Source of the DNA: Chryseobacterium indologenes
GTDB lineage: Bacteria; Bacteroidota; Bacteroidia; Flavobacteriales; Weeksellaceae
Direction of reading: 5' to 3'
Assembly: GCF_001295265.1 (NCBI RefSeq)
Contig: NZ_LJOD01000001.1
Location: 806,001-870,000 of the forward strand
Length of the DNA: 64,000 nucleotides
Positions 18,401-27,622 of the stretch are shown here, piece after piece. The notes below the pieces were generated by a model. That model did not search any database. It saw only the letters and a list, made by a program, of their open reading frames with translations, and was not told the origin of the DNA. Within the stretch, counting starts at the first letter, position 1; the number at the start of each line of letters is the position of its first letter. The position numbers and the translations under genes were made by a program.

Positions 18401-18635
18401 TTACAGAGCTACAGCAGATACCCCACACATTTCTTATTCCAAAGGTGCTGTAGCCATGGTAAAACTGAGTGAGCTGATAGGTGAAGATAAGGTGAATGCT
18501 GCGTTAAAAAATTTTTTACAAAGCAGCCAGTATCCCAAGAAACCGTCGTCACAGGATTTACTCAATGAATTCTATAAGGTTTCTCCTGATGCTGTCACTA
18601 AAAAGAAGATGGATACTTTATTTAAAACGATATAG
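15462..18635 (+). CDS. ABC permease fused to an M1-type aminopeptidase domain
   Basis: The 1057-residue protein has roughly twelve membrane segments in residues 1-580, in two sets of six with a polar loop between them, typical of ABC-2 permeases. The C-terminal 450 residues look like an M1 gluzincin peptidase: HELSHLWWGN gives the HExxH zinc site and the downstream TETLAMYTE supplies the third zinc ligand (Glu 19 residues after the first His region). An N-terminal M1 beta domain precedes it. Fused permease-peptidases of this type are known in Bacteroidota. The peptidase should be on the periplasmic side. With the ATPase it may process and move peptides, but this is an inference. Confidence 0.9.
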   Translation: MNTLFLFEARRITRHWPAYLISLVLIFLGIFCGSQFNLSAGKGIYLNSAYTIGFMTGMLSLSIIFFAVIYAVQMLFKDQDSRFDQVLFSFPLTESTYLNGKFGSYFFQTALSFVFLITGFITGQMTRSGSEMQPGFNLVYYLYPLLIFGILNSFLVCSFLFFISFTSKKKLMTVAGGLLLYVLYMVVLIFSRSPFMAGSLPQSPEAQQISALLDPFGLSSYFFEAGKFSVDQKNTLLVPFTGYLLWNRILFILISGVFLFLTHRMFSFSNASKHGKQKKAEGILPERAKTFNINPVISSQFFGRTASFKSALSYAKIDLIYLFKGIVIPAVVILLLFAVGMEMYAEIEKGIRLPQKYAGSGLMATTISENFHLFGLLISAYFISDLYWRSNSSGFSMIENSTFLSKSRLAGHFLSISVLIFFFTLVLIMEGIIFQAVYDYLHIDWNAYLGVFLFNTFPVILFSGFILLVNDRIRNKFIALGISVLAVFMLAGPVSGKLIPCPLFRIFSDFKGTYSDFNRYGVYAAAFAKRLLFGIGIIAFLWSLNQWLKTRKFNTLSLLFTALLLISGAWTGMSFMKGYIPENKEENMASSVQYEKKFAPYEELPQPEITNVTTEIQLYPSRNSYQITGRYTLANLSGKPISRILINFNPDLETESAFLKTESEAVKITGSSPEIILKHPLQPGSTASLNFKLNYHWYAVNGHQSFNAVIENGSFMRISRYYPLIGYQKDYEIQDEHLRKKNNLGKLAPLKKPEAPEVFKNDFIDLDMTVSTEAGQTAIGTGDLVKKWTHSGRSYFRYQANRIPFRFAVSSAFYRIKTIQYKGIAINLFYHKKHFENADHLLNNAKLTLEYCIHNFGKYPFKTVNFAEISSFTKGFAATAYPSAVFMPEDMVFHANIHADKEQDVINELAGHELSHLWWGNSQINPDNREGAVMLTETLAMYTEMMLYKKMHGRKKMKERLEVHQQIYDNEKGLSEDLPIYRATADTPHISYSKGAVAMVKLSELIGEDKVNAALKNFLQSSQYPKKPSSQDLLNEFYKVSPDAVTKKKMDTLFKTI

Positions 18636-18863
18636 CCTATGAAGGAACCAGAAGAAAACTGATTCAAAAAAGTCAAAAAGCATACAAGCTTCTTTACCCT
18701 TCAAGATCAGTAAGTTTAGTCTAAGTTTCCATTATATTCAGAAAACTACGGTTTCTATTTCCTGCGGCATAAAAAGTCTGCTCAATCTGCCAGATCTGCA
18801 AGAGAAAAAAAATCAGTGGGATTCGAGGAATCTGCGAGATTAAACGTATAAAAGATTATACAA
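18636..18863. other. Noncoding stretch with decayed simple repeats
   Basis: No reading frame is convincing here. The text contains degenerate phrases around CTGCCAGATCTGCAAG and GGAATCTGCGAGATTAAAC, which resemble others at 26110-26180 and 30260-30290. These look like remnants of a noncoding repeat family. Confidence 0.4.
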
Positions 18864-18897
18864 AAAACAGCGGTATATCATTAATACCGCTGTTTTT
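18864..18897 (+). terminator. Intrinsic terminator after the ABC operon
   Basis: AAAACAGCGGTAT pairs with ATACCGCTGTTTT around a 7-base loop, followed by a T-run. It lies 230 bases after the permease gene and before the MarR gene. Confidence 0.85.
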
Positions 18898-18961
18898 TTT
18901 ATTTATTGTAAAAAAATTTCCAACTTCCTGTAACAAAATAAAAATACATTTTACTAATTAA

Positions 18962-18973
18962 TTGATATATCAA
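18962..18973. promoter_or_regulatory. Palindrome upstream of the MarR gene
   Basis: TTGATATATCAA is a perfect 12-bp dyad 31 bases before the MarR start. MarR proteins usually bind such AT-rich palindromes in their own promoters, so this is a candidate autoregulatory operator. Confidence 0.45.
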
Positions 18974-19003
18974 TAATTGATAAATCATTTTAATTATAAA
19001 ATC

Positions 19004-19444
19004 ATGGAGAAATTAAATTCAATTATATTTTACAATATTGACAAAGCGATACGATCTTACAGGAATTACGCACAGCGCCAGCTAAAAGCCCACGGATTCA
19101 CTATTACCATTGACCAATGGCTTATTATTAAAGCTATTCTGGAAAACCCGGGAATTACCCAGAATGAAATTGGAGATCTTGTATTTAAGGATAATGCTTC
19201 CGTAACCAGGATTATAGATCTGCTTGTAAAATCGGGATATGTAGTGCGTAACATTCATCCCGAAGACCGAAGAAAAACCAATCTGAAAGTAACCGATTCC
19301 GGAAAGAAGATCATTATAGATGTTCAGAAAATTGTTGAGGGTAACCGAACCACAGCATTGGAAGGCATTACCAATGGTGAGTTGGAAATGGTGAATTCAG
19401 TAATGCTCAAAATTTCAGAAAACTGTCTTAACACAAAAAAATAA
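19004..19444 (+). CDS. MarR-family transcriptional regulator
   Basis: The 146-residue protein (start MEKLNSIIFYNIDKAIRSY) has the MarR winged helix: FTITIDQWLIIKAILENPG, TQNEIGDLVFKDNASVTRII and the wing GYVVRNIHPEDRRKTNLKVT with the conserved D-R-R. An in-frame ATG nine codons upstream (18977) is less likely. The beta-barrel gene starts 6 bases after its stop, so the two form an operon in which the regulator probably controls its own transcription and that of the outer-membrane protein. Confidence 0.9.
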   Translation: MEKLNSIIFYNIDKAIRSYRNYAQRQLKAHGFTITIDQWLIIKAILENPGITQNEIGDLVFKDNASVTRIIDLLVKSGYVVRNIHPEDRRKTNLKVTDSGKKIIIDVQKIVEGNRTTALEGITNGELEMVNSVMLKISENCLNTKK

Positions 19445-19449
19445 ATACC

Positions 19450-21858
19450 ATGACCCGAATATTCTTACTCTTATTAACGTGGATCATCACATTGATGAGC
19501 AGCCTGCTCTCTGCCCAGACTTTACAGAATTATTCTCTTTCCGGAACAATCAGTTATGAAAAACCGGAACAATTGGAAATCAACCTGTTCAGCACGGACA
19601 ATAAACTGATCAAAACTGAAATTGCGGATTCCGGCGGAAAATTTAGCTTTGATGACCTGAAGGAAGGCAATTATCAGCTCAGGATCAGTAAAAATGGCAG
19701 CGAAGTGTATCAGTCCGATGCTATTGCTTTAACTCAGAATAAAGCACTTCCCTCTATTAACCTGAATGTAAAATCTATTGAAGGCGTTACCATCACAAAG
19801 ACCAAACCTTATATTGAAAGACAGGACGGAAAGATGATCCTGAATGTTGAAAACAGCATCGCCAGCACCGGAAATTCGGCATTTGAAGTTCTGGAAAAGG
19901 CTCCGGGAGTAAATGTGGACAGTAATGATAACATCAGCCTGCGCGGAAAAGGAAATCTCCTGGTACAGATTGACGGGAAAAATACTCCGATGACGGGAAC
20001 GGATCTTGCGGCTTATCTTCGCGGTATCCCCTCTTCTACTGTGGAAAAGATAGAGTTTATTACCAATCCTTCGTCTAAATATGATGCTGCCGGCACTTCC
20101 ATTATCAACATAAGGCTTAAAAAAGATCAGAGAAAAGGGACAAACGGAACCATTTCAACGTCCCTCGGAACCGGAAAGTTCATTAAAAACAACAACAGCA
20201 TCAGCCTTAACCACAGAAATAAGAAACTGAATGTATTTGCAAATTACAGTTTTGCCTACCGGGAATTTTATAACCACCTAAAACTTGATAGGAATTTTTA
20301 TGAGGACGGTATTTTCCAGAAAGCTTATGTACAGGACAATTTCCTGAAGCTCAATTTCAGAAATCATATTGCCAGAGCCGGAATGGATTATTATCTGAAT
20401 GACAAAAGTATCTTAGGTTTCTCGGCAGGATTTGTAAGCAATAAATTTGATCCGAAAGGGGATAACTCCAGTATTGTGCTAGGCAGCAACCATCTTCCTG
20501 AAAGTAATTTCACTACGCAAAACCGATCTCATGACCACTGGAAAAATCTTTCATTCAACCTGAATCATAAGTATACCCTGGATTCCCTGAGTTCGGAGCT
20601 TACTACGGATTTTGATTATATTCATTACGCCAACACTTCCCTTCAGAATTTTGAAACGAGGACTTCATCAGCTACAGGAAACAACCTTGATATTTTACAG
20701 GGTGATATTGGGGGGAATCTTAATATTTATTCCTTAAAGTCAGATGTATCCAAAAACCTGAAAAACGACTGGAAAGTTGAAGCGGGAGCTAAGGTAAGCT
20801 TTGTAAAGGCAGACAATGATCTGAAATTTTTTGACGCCAGCTCCGGAACTCCGGTCCTGGACGTTAATAAAACCAACCATTTTATTTATGAGGAAAACAT
20901 CAATGCTGCTTATGGAAATGTGTCGAAGAAATGGGAGAAGTTCAGCGCCATTTTTGGATTGAGAGCAGAGAATACAAACGTAAAAGGAACCCAGCTGACG
21001 ACCAATCAGATCAATAAAAAGAATTATACCCAGCTTTTCCCAAGCGCTGTATTTTCTTACAATATGACAGATAAAAGCAGTCTGGAAATCAATTTCAGCA
21101 GAAGAATCACCCGACCAAGCTACAACCAGCTGAATCCTTTTAAATTCTACCTTGATCCTACGACCTACAGAGCCGGAAATCCAGACCTGAATCCACAGAC
21201 CACAATGAATTATGAACTGACCTACAGCCTGAGCAATAAATATTTTGCTACTTTAAGCTACAGCAGAACCTCTGACAATATAACAGATGTGATAAAACCG
21301 GTAGTAGAAAACAGGGAAAATATTACCGTACAAACCAATGAAAATTTAAATTCAGCCTCATATTACGGGCTTAACCTGATTGCCCCGGTAAAACTGACGA
21401 AATGGTGGGATATGAACAACAGTGCTAATTTCTATTACGGATCCTACACCGGAAATGTTTCGGGAACCCAGATCAATAATAAAGGAAATTTCACGTTCAA
21501 CCTTAACAGCATTAATTCCTTTAAATTAGGAAATGGCTTTACAGCTGAGCTTACAGGCAATTACAGGGCAAGGGAAGTGTATGCGTATATGGATGTTCAG
21601 CCTAACTGGTACCTGAATATCGGAGCCCAGAAAAAATTCAGCAATAACAGTACGCTGAAACTGGCCTTTAACGATGTATTCTTTACCAGCAATCCAAAAG
21701 CACAGGTGGTTTTCAATAATTATGTAGAGAATTTTGTAGTAAAAAGAGACAGCCGGGTGGTAACACTCTCCTACACATACAATTTTGGTTCTGCGAAAAA
21801 CGGACAGCCCAGAAAGACAGGTGGTGCGGATGACCTGAAGCAAAGAATCGGGGCATAG
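19450..21858 (+). CDS. Outer-membrane beta-barrel protein with carboxypeptidase-like and plug domains
   Basis: The 802-residue protein has a signal peptide ending at LLSAQT (residues 17-22). After it come a carboxypeptidase regulatory-like domain (LSGTISYEKPEQLEIN onward), a TonB plug-like domain (EVLEKAPGVNVDSNDNISLR, SSTVEKIEFITNPSSKYDA) and a long C-terminal barrel ending RVVTLSYTYNFGSAKN. This matches the OMP_b-brl_3 type of TonB-dependent-like receptors that lack a SusD partner. It sits behind a MarR regulator. The substrate is unknown. Confidence 0.9.
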   Translation: MTRIFLLLLTWIITLMSSLLSAQTLQNYSLSGTISYEKPEQLEINLFSTDNKLIKTEIADSGGKFSFDDLKEGNYQLRISKNGSEVYQSDAIALTQNKALPSINLNVKSIEGVTITKTKPYIERQDGKMILNVENSIASTGNSAFEVLEKAPGVNVDSNDNISLRGKGNLLVQIDGKNTPMTGTDLAAYLRGIPSSTVEKIEFITNPSSKYDAAGTSIINIRLKKDQRKGTNGTISTSLGTGKFIKNNNSISLNHRNKKLNVFANYSFAYREFYNHLKLDRNFYEDGIFQKAYVQDNFLKLNFRNHIARAGMDYYLNDKSILGFSAGFVSNKFDPKGDNSSIVLGSNHLPESNFTTQNRSHDHWKNLSFNLNHKYTLDSLSSELTTDFDYIHYANTSLQNFETRTSSATGNNLDILQGDIGGNLNIYSLKSDVSKNLKNDWKVEAGAKVSFVKADNDLKFFDASSGTPVLDVNKTNHFIYEENINAAYGNVSKKWEKFSAIFGLRAENTNVKGTQLTTNQINKKNYTQLFPSAVFSYNMTDKSSLEINFSRRITRPSYNQLNPFKFYLDPTTYRAGNPDLNPQTTMNYELTYSLSNKYFATLSYSRTSDNITDVIKPVVENRENITVQTNENLNSASYYGLNLIAPVKLTKWWDMNNSANFYYGSYTGNVSGTQINNKGNFTFNLNSINSFKLGNGFTAELTGNYRAREVYAYMDVQPNWYLNIGAQKKFSNNSTLKLAFNDVFFTSNPKAQVVFNNYVENFVVKRDSRVVTLSYTYNFGSAKNGQPRKTGGADDLKQRIGA

Positions 21859-21885
21859 AGACTTTCAGTTCAAACAGTTTACTCA

Positions 21886-21913
21886 TAAAAAAATCCCTCA
21901 AAAATGAGGGATT
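21886..21913 (-). terminator. Intrinsic terminator of pnp
   Basis: AATCCCTCA and TGAGGGATT (21892-21900, 21905-21913) form a hairpin with a 4-base loop. Seven A lie at 21887-21893, which become a U-run for minus-strand transcripts, just after the pnp stop. Confidence 0.85.
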
Positions 21914-21934
21914 CTGTTTATATAAGAGTGAATC

Positions 21935-24172
21935 TTAAGCTTCTGTTGAAGGGCTTTGGTTTTCTACAGGTTTTTCAGCTTGTGGCTTTTGTCCTTCCGG
22001 TCTTCTTTGACCGTCTCTACCCTGTCCTTCCTGTCTTGGTTTTCCTTCCGGTTTCGGAGGTCTTGGTAAAAGAACTTTTCTTGAAAGCTTCATTTTCTTA
22101 CGGTCATCATACCCCATGAACTTCACTTCTACTTCGTCACCTTCTGCATATGGAACTTTATCTAAACGGGCCCATTCAATTTCAGAAATGTGAAGAAGCC
22201 CTTCCGTACCTTTAGCAATAGCAACGAAAGCTCCGAAATCCATTACCTTCACTACTTTACCTTTGTATACTTCTCCTACTACAGGAACGAAAGTGATCTC
22301 GTTGATCTTCGCTACCGCAGCATTGATCTTTTCTCTGTCTGTACCTGCAATTTCGATACGTCCGATTTCTCCGATCTCTTCGATAGAAATAACCGTATCC
22401 GTATCTTTCTGCATCTGCTGGATAATTTTTCCACCAGGTCCTATTACAGCACCAATGAAGTCTTTAGCAATCTCCATTACCACCATTTTCGGAGCGTGAG
22501 GCTTCACGTCTGCTCTTGGTTCAGAAATCGTTTCTGTGATTTTATTTAAAATGTGTAATCTTCCGTCTCTGGCCTGCATCAAAGCTTTTTCCATGATATC
22601 CATAGAAAGTCCCTGAATTTTGATATCCATCTGGCAGGCAGTAATACCGTCTGCAGTACCTGTTACTTTAAAGTCCATATCTCCAAGGTGGTCCTCATCT
22701 CCTAAGATATCAGAAAGTACCGTGAATTTACCGGATTTTGTATCTGTGATCAGTCCCATTGCAATTCCTGAAACAGGTTTTGTAATCTGCACCCCTGCAT
22801 CCATTAATGCTAATGTTCCGGCACAAACGGTTGCCATTGAAGATGAACCGTTTGATTCTAAAATATCAGAAACAATTCTGATGGTATATGGGTTTTCTTC
22901 AGGAATAACGGCCTGTAATGCTCTCTGAGCCAGGTTCCCGTGTCCTACCTCTCTTCTGGAAGTTCCTCTTAAAGGTCTTGCTTCACCTGTAGAGAATGGC
23001 GGGAAGTTATAGTGAAGGAAGAATTTTTCATCGTGCTGCGTAATTACGCTGTCTACCATGTTGGCATCTTTTACAGAACCCAGTGTTACAGCAGTCAGAG
23101 ACTGAGTTTCACCTCTTGTAAAGATGGCTGAACCGTGAGCTCCCGGCAGGTAGTCAATTTCTGACCAGATCGGACGGATCGTCTGAGGATCACGACCATC
23201 AAGACGGATATTGTCTTCAAGGATCATCTGACGCATTGCTTCTTTCTCTACGTCATGATAATATACTTTTACGAAAGGCGTTACTCTTTCCAGTTCTTCT
23301 GCATCATCAGCATATTGAGCTAAAAATTCTTCACGAACCGCTTTGAATTTCTCTCCTCTTTCTTCTTTACCAGATGGAGTTCTTGCTACCTCATATACTT
23401 TATCGTAAGTTTCTTTCCAAACTTTTTCACGAATTTCTTCATCGTGCTCTTCGTGAGAATATTCTCTTTTAGGGAAAGCTTTTCCAACTTTTTCAGCTAA
23501 TCTCTCCTGAGCTTCAATCTGCTTTTTAATTTCAGCATGGGCAAAATTAATAGCTTCCAGCATTTCCTGCTCAGAAATTTCTTTCATTTCTCCTTCCACC
23601 ATTACGATTGAATCTTTGGTAGCTCCAACCATAATATCCAATTCAGAATTCTTTAATTCTTCGTAGCTTGGGTTGATAGAAAGCTGCCCGTCAAATCTCA
23701 CCACTCTTACTTCAGACATTGGCCCGTTGAAAGGAATATCGGTAATGGCAATGGCTGCAGAAGCTGCCAAACCTGCTAAATCCTCAGGAATTGATTTTCC
23801 GTCATAAGAAATCAAGGAAATCATAACCTGAACTTCAGCGTGGAAATCTTCAGGGAAAAGCGGACGCAATACTCTGTCCACTAATCTCATGGTTAAAATT
23901 TCCTGATCTGAAGGTCTTGCTTCTCTACGGAAGAAGTTTCCGGGAATTCTTCCCCCTGCATAGAATTTCTCTCTGTAATCTACCGTTAATGGTAAAAAAT
24001 CTACTCCGGGATTGGCTTCCTTATTGGCTACAACAGTTGCTAAAAGCATTGTTCCGCCCATTTTTACTACCACAGATCCATCTGCCTGCTTAGCCAGTTT
24101 CCCTGTTTCAATTGTGATTTCTCTGCCATCTGCAAGAGTAATCGTTTCTGTAAACGCTTGAGGTATACTCAT
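21935..24172 (-). CDS. pnp: Polyribonucleotide nucleotidyltransferase (PNPase)
   Basis: The 745-residue protein is a full-length PNPase: two RNase PH domains (the first with [19 protein letters not shown], the second with [20 protein letters not shown]), the KH domain ([18 protein letters not shown]) and the S1 domain ([15 protein letters not shown]). It also carries a low-complexity Pro/Gly/Gln/Arg tail of about 40 residues. It degrades RNA 3'-5' with phosphate and can add tails. In Deinococcus, PNPase is the partner of the Ro protein Rsr tethered by Y RNA; here pnp lies 16 kb from the Y RNA and is a separate unit with its own promoter and terminator. Confidence 0.98.
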   Translation of the reverse strand: MSIPQAFTETITLADGREITIETGKLAKQADGSVVVKMGGTMLLATVVANKEANPGVDFLPLTVDYREKFYAGGRIPGNFFRREARPSDQEILTMRLVDRVLRPLFPEDFHAEVQVMISLISYDGKSIPEDLAGLAASAAIAITDIPFNGPMSEVRVVRFDGQLSINPSYEELKNSELDIMVGATKDSIVMVEGEMKEISEQEMLEAINFAHAEIKKQIEAQERLAEKVGKAFPKREYSHEEHDEEIREKVWKETYDKVYEVARTPSGKEERGEKFKAVREEFLAQYADDAEELERVTPFVKVYYHDVEKEAMRQMILEDNIRLDGRDPQTIRPIWSEIDYLPGAHGSAIFTRGETQSLTAVTLGSVKDANMVDSVITQHDEKFFLHYNFPPFSTGEARPLRGTSRREVGHGNLAQRALQAVIPEENPYTIRIVSDILESNGSSSMATVCAGTLALMDAGVQITKPVSGIAMGLITDTKSGKFTVLSDILGDEDHLGDMDFKVTGTADGITACQMDIKIQGLSMDIMEKALMQARDGRLHILNKITETISEPRADVKPHAPKMVVMEIAKDFIGAVIGPGGKIIQQMQKDTDTVISIEEIGEIGRIEIAGTDREKINAAVAKINEITFVPVVGEVYKGKVVKVMDFGAFVAIAKGTEGLLHISEIEWARLDKVPYAEGDEVEVKFMGYDDRKKMKLSRKVLLPRPPKPEGKPRQEGQGRDGQRRPEGQKPQAEKPVENQSPSTEA

Positions 24173-24239
24173 AAATTTGTCGTCTTTATACTCCGTATTG
24201 AGTATGAATTAATATTTAAACTCTTTAAATTTTCGTCTG

Positions 24240-24247
24240 CAAAGGTA
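24240..24247 (-). promoter_or_regulatory. -7 box of pnp
   Basis: On the minus strand this reads TACCTTTG, a perfect TAnnTTTG box, about 70 bases before the pnp start. No clear -33 box is seen. Confidence 0.6.
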
Positions 24248-24505
24248 CTATATAATAATGATATATTAAATTTTCCGCCTTAAAAACCTATACCCGATGA
24301 TAAGATTTCACCCACGCGTTTCTCAAAAACGCAGAATTTACTGCATAAAATTAGATTTATTGATGATTATGGGAACAGAAAAAACAGTTTTTTCAAAGAT
24401 TATTCATGATAAAATCCGGCCGTTTTCGTATTATTGTCTCAAAAAGTGTAAATATAGTTTTACAGAGCCAAATTCATTTTGGTTATAGCATAAAACACGG
24501 GAAAA

Positions 24506-24538
24506 TTTGCAAAAAAACAGGAGACAGCCTTATCTTTG
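24506..24538 (+). promoter_or_regulatory. Promoter of the MFS transporter gene
   Basis: TTTG (24506-24509) and TATCTTTG (24531-24538) are separated by 21 bases, a perfect Bacteroidota-type promoter, leaving a leader of about 70 bases. Confidence 0.7.
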
Positions 24539-24612
24539 CCCTGCTTCTCACCCAAATATGCTGCAGAAAAAATCAACTGAATAAGCTTTAACAGGCTTTT
24601 TCAATTAAATAA

Positions 24613-26040
24613 ATGTTTATGACCAATAAAGAAGTACAGCCACAGAACAGAAATTATACTGTTCCGCTGATTACCATTACCCTGCTTTTTTTCATGTGGG
24701 GATTCATTACCTGCATGAATGATATTCTCATCCCGTATCTGAAGCAGCTTTTTAAACTCACCTTTTTCGAATCGATGCTGGTACAGTTCTGTTTTTTCGG
24801 AGCTTATTTTATCGGATCCCTGATTTATTTCCTGATTTCCATTTCCAAAGGAGATCCCATTAATAAGGTTGGTTATAAGAAGGGAATTTTATTCGGGATC
24901 CTTCTGGCAGCTCTGGGCTGTGTATTATTTTACCCGGCCGCTACGTTTTCCTACTACCCGCTGTTTCTTGGGGCTTTATTTATTCTCGGACTCGGATTTA
25001 CGATGCTTCAGATCACAGCCAACGCTTATGTATCATTATTAGGGAGCGAAGAATCGGCGTCCAGCCGTCTGAATATGACCCAGGCATTCAATGCGTTCGG
25101 AACAACGATTGCCCCCGTACTCGGAGGGCACCTGATTTTTGAATTTTTCTCAGCTCCGGATGGTTCATTCAGTGCTGTAGCCACAAGAATTCCTTATCTG
25201 ATTTTTGCAGGAATACTGCTTCTGGTAGGACTTCTGATCTCAAGAGTGAAGCTGCCTTCTTTCCAGATGGGTGAAGAAGAGATTGTAAAAGGCTGGGGAG
25301 CATTGGAATTCAATCATCTGAAATTCGGTGTTTTTGCCATGTTCTGCTATGTGGGCGGTGAAGTGGCTGTAGGAAGCTTTATCATCAGTTTTCTGGAACA
25401 GCCTCAAATTATGGGCTTTAATGAAGTGATCAGTAAAAATTACCTGGCTTTATATTGGGGTGGCGCCATGATCGGGCGTTTTCTTGGAGCTATTTCATTA
25501 AATCAGTCATTGAGCAGGGAGAAAAAAGCACTTTATATGCTGGGAGCAGCTACGGCAGTATTTCTGGTCATCTTCAGTATTGTTAATCTGAGTTTTGCAC
25601 AGATCAGTTTTTTCCTTGTATTTATTCTGCTTAATTTCATTGCTTTCTTTGTTGGCAAAGCAGCTCCGGCAAGAACCCTTTCCATATTCGCATCTGTGAA
25701 TGTCCTTCTGCTGATCTCTGCCATGGTAAACCACGGTGAGCTGGCTATGTACAGTATTTTAGGAATCGGGATTTTCAACTCCATTATGTTCTCCAATATT
25801 TATACCCTGGCTATTTCAGGATTAGGAAAATACACCAGTCAGGGATCATCTCTGGTGGTTATGGCCATACTGGGAGGTGCCATTGTTCCTATTTTCCAGG
25901 GATATCTTGCTGATCAGTTCGGAGTACAGCATTCGTTTATCATTCCGGTATTCTGTTATCTGGTGATTCTGATATTCGGAATTTACTGTACGAAATATCT
26001 TGGCCATGTTCAAACTACGGAAGCTAAATCCGGCCATTAA
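24613..26040 (+). CDS. Sugar MFS transporter, FucP-like
   Basis: The 475-residue protein has twelve membrane segments and signatures of the fucose:proton symporter group: FFMWGFITCMNDILIPYLK in helix 1, GFTMLQITANAYVSLLG in helix 4 and LNMTQAFNAFGTTIAP in helix 5. It takes up a sugar with protons through the inner membrane; which sugar cannot be told. The start may also be the second ATG at 24619. It is a single gene with its own promoter. Confidence 0.93.
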   Translation: MFMTNKEVQPQNRNYTVPLITITLLFFMWGFITCMNDILIPYLKQLFKLTFFESMLVQFCFFGAYFIGSLIYFLISISKGDPINKVGYKKGILFGILLAALGCVLFYPAATFSYYPLFLGALFILGLGFTMLQITANAYVSLLGSEESASSRLNMTQAFNAFGTTIAPVLGGHLIFEFFSAPDGSFSAVATRIPYLIFAGILLLVGLLISRVKLPSFQMGEEEIVKGWGALEFNHLKFGVFAMFCYVGGEVAVGSFIISFLEQPQIMGFNEVISKNYLALYWGGAMIGRFLGAISLNQSLSREKKALYMLGAATAVFLVIFSIVNLSFAQISFFLVFILLNFIAFFVGKAAPARTLSIFASVNVLLLISAMVNHGELAMYSILGIGIFNSIMFSNIYTLAISGLGKYTSQGSSLVVMAILGGAIVPIFQGYLADQFGVQHSFIIPVFCYLVILIFGIYCTKYLGHVQTTEAKSGH

Positions 26041-26300
26041 AAAATCAGTCAGATAAAAATATGGAAAGCGGGATTCTTCAGGGGTTTCGCTTTCTTTTTA
26101 AAAAATTCTCCGCAGGTTTCTCAGGTAGTACGGACCTGGATATTTATTCTCTCGCAGATTTTGCAGTGACGCAGTTTTTTTTACTGACAACCAGATAAAA
26201 ACCATTAATTTTAAAGAACTTTAGGTAAAATTAGGCTTATGAATATATTATTTTCTCGCAAAAATCACCAATGAAAAGTTGAAACAGAACTGTTATGTAA
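26041..26300. other. Noncoding stretch with decayed repeats between convergent genes
   Basis: The sequence carries degenerate phrases such as CCGCAGGTTTCTCAGG and TCGCAGATTTTGCAG, similar to those at 18770-18845 and 30260-30290. No gene is visible. Confidence 0.4.
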
Positions 26301-26301
26301 C

Positions 26302-26330
26302 AAAAAAAGCAACCTCTTTTGAAGTTGCTT
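26302..26330 (-). terminator. Intrinsic terminator of rpsO
   Basis: AAGCAAC (26307-26313) and GTTGCTT (26324-26330) pair. On the minus strand the hairpin is followed by a run of T, shortly after the rpsO stop. Confidence 0.85.
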
Positions 26331-26352
26331 TGTTTTTGAAAATCTTTATAGA

Positions 26353-26622
26353 CTATTTTCTTAAACCTAGTTCAGCGATGATCGCTCTGTATCTTGCGAT
26401 ATCTTTATTTTTAAGGTAATCTAGTAATCTTTTTCTTTTACCTACCAATTTAACAAGAGACTTCTCTGTGTTGAAATCTTTGTGGTTACCTTTAAGGTGA
26501 CCAGAAAGGTGGTTAATTCTGAAAGTGAAAAGTGCAATTTGTCCTTCAGCACTTCCTGTGTCTTGTGCAGATTTTCCGTGTTTTGCGAAAATTTCCTGCT
26601 TTTTTTCTGTTGTTAAGTACAT
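26353..26622 (-). CDS. rpsO: 30S ribosomal protein S15 (uS15)
   Basis: The 89-residue protein has the S15 pattern: EIFAKHGKSAQDTGSAEGQI, IALFTFRINHLSGHLKGNHK and SLVKLVGKRKRLLDYLKNKD. It binds 16S rRNA in the central domain of the small subunit. It is a single gene here, with its own promoter at 26658-26688 and terminator. S15 often represses its own translation, but no pseudoknot was worked out in the short leader. Confidence 0.98.
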   Translation of the reverse strand: MYLTTEKKQEIFAKHGKSAQDTGSAEGQIALFTFRINHLSGHLKGNHKDFNTEKSLVKLVGKRKRLLDYLKNKDIARYRAIIAELGLRK

Positions 26623-26657
26623 TCCAATATTGTTTAATGATTATTATGTAACGGGTG

Positions 26658-26688
26658 CAAAATTACGACTATTTTTCGATTCTGCAAA
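26658..26688 (-). promoter_or_regulatory. Promoter of rpsO
   Basis: On the minus strand TTTG (26685-26688) and TAATTTTG (26658-26665) are 19 bases apart, matching the Bacteroidota consensus exactly. Confidence 0.8.
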
Positions 26689-26773
26689 CATTATTGATTT
26701 CATATATCAAAATTGATAGAAAAAAATGTTAAAAATTTCTTAATAAATTTTATGTCATCCCACTAAAAGGCAG

Positions 26774-26781
26774 TAATTTTG
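26774..26781 (+). promoter_or_regulatory. -7 box upstream of the secreted unknown protein
   Basis: TAATTTTG is a perfect TAnnTTTG box. It is 15 bases before the ATG at 26796 and implies a very short leader. Confidence 0.6.
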
Positions 26782-26795
26782 CATACGAATTACAG

Positions 26796-27347
26796 ATGAA
26801 AAAATTTATATTTTTTACAGCAGTCAGCACTTTTTTATTAATCGGTTTTACTTCGGTAAAGGCGCAGAAAAGCAACGAAGACAAGACAAAAAAGGTTTTA
26901 TACTTTAATCCCGAGGTAGAACCTGATATTGACGAAATTAAAGAACCCACCAATCTGGCTTTTTTCAGTGCCGTTTCAGACAATTTCAGCAACAGAAAAA
27001 ACAAAATGCTCAGAGCCGGGGTTCAGATTCCTTTTGATACTATTGAAAAACAGACCATCACCGATTATTGCGTTAATAACGATGCTGATTTTGCAGTGGT
27101 TCCTAAAGTAAAATATTTCAAAGTGGGTATCGGTAAATATGTATTCTCCAATCAGGTTGTAGTCAGCATGAAACTTTTTGATGCTGTAGGGAATCTGGTA
27201 ACCGAAACGGATTATGATACCTACCGCAAAAACATGCGTCTTCTCGGCTCTACAGAAAACTCCATTAAAATAGGAACAGAAGGCGCTATTAAGGGGATTC
27301 TAAAAAAATTACGTAAACTTAAGTACGCTGAAGGAGTAGAATTGTAG
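26796..27347 (+). CDS. Exported protein of unknown function
   Basis: The 183-residue protein has a signal peptide (MKKFIFFTAVSTFLLIGFTS, cleavage after VKA). It then has a beta-alpha domain with YCVNNDADFAVVPKVKYFKV and VVSMKLFDAVGNLVTETDYD, a pattern seen in small flavobacterial periplasmic proteins of unknown role. It is a single gene and shows no enzyme motif. Confidence 0.8.
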   Translation: MKKFIFFTAVSTFLLIGFTSVKAQKSNEDKTKKVLYFNPEVEPDIDEIKEPTNLAFFSAVSDNFSNRKNKMLRAGVQIPFDTIEKQTITDYCVNNDADFAVVPKVKYFKVGIGKYVFSNQVVVSMKLFDAVGNLVTETDYDTYRKNMRLLGSTENSIKIGTEGAIKGILKKLRKLKYAEGVEL

Positions 27348-27622
27348 CCGAAAGTTTCGTGTTCAGGGCTAAGATAGGCAGTTTGTAATTCATAGCAGGT
27401 TATTGGGTTCCCGCCAATGCCCCATTAATCGTCGGCTTTGCAACCGCAACTGTTCAGCATTGACCATTCATATCTAAAATCCCACTGATCTGTTGTTGAT
27501 TCTCCATTAAGCCTAATCACCAAAAGCCTCATAATAACCTGATTAATAAATAAATATTATCATCATATAGTGAATAATAAAGTAATTTTTCTTATTTTAG
27601 TATATCCAGAAATCTAAATGAT

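Larger units (their letters stand above)
24173..24612. other. Intergenic region between pnp and the MFS gene, with divergent promoters
   Basis: No convincing gene is present; two short frames (24297-24488 and 24406-24591) lack start context and family likeness. A minus-strand -7 box TACCTTTG at 24240-24247 serves pnp. A plus-strand promoter lies at 24506-24538. Confidence 0.6.

Noticed and set aside
24297..24591. Two short overlapping frames between pnp and the MFS gene
   Set aside because: They lie across the MFS promoter, have no plausible start context and no protein-like pattern.
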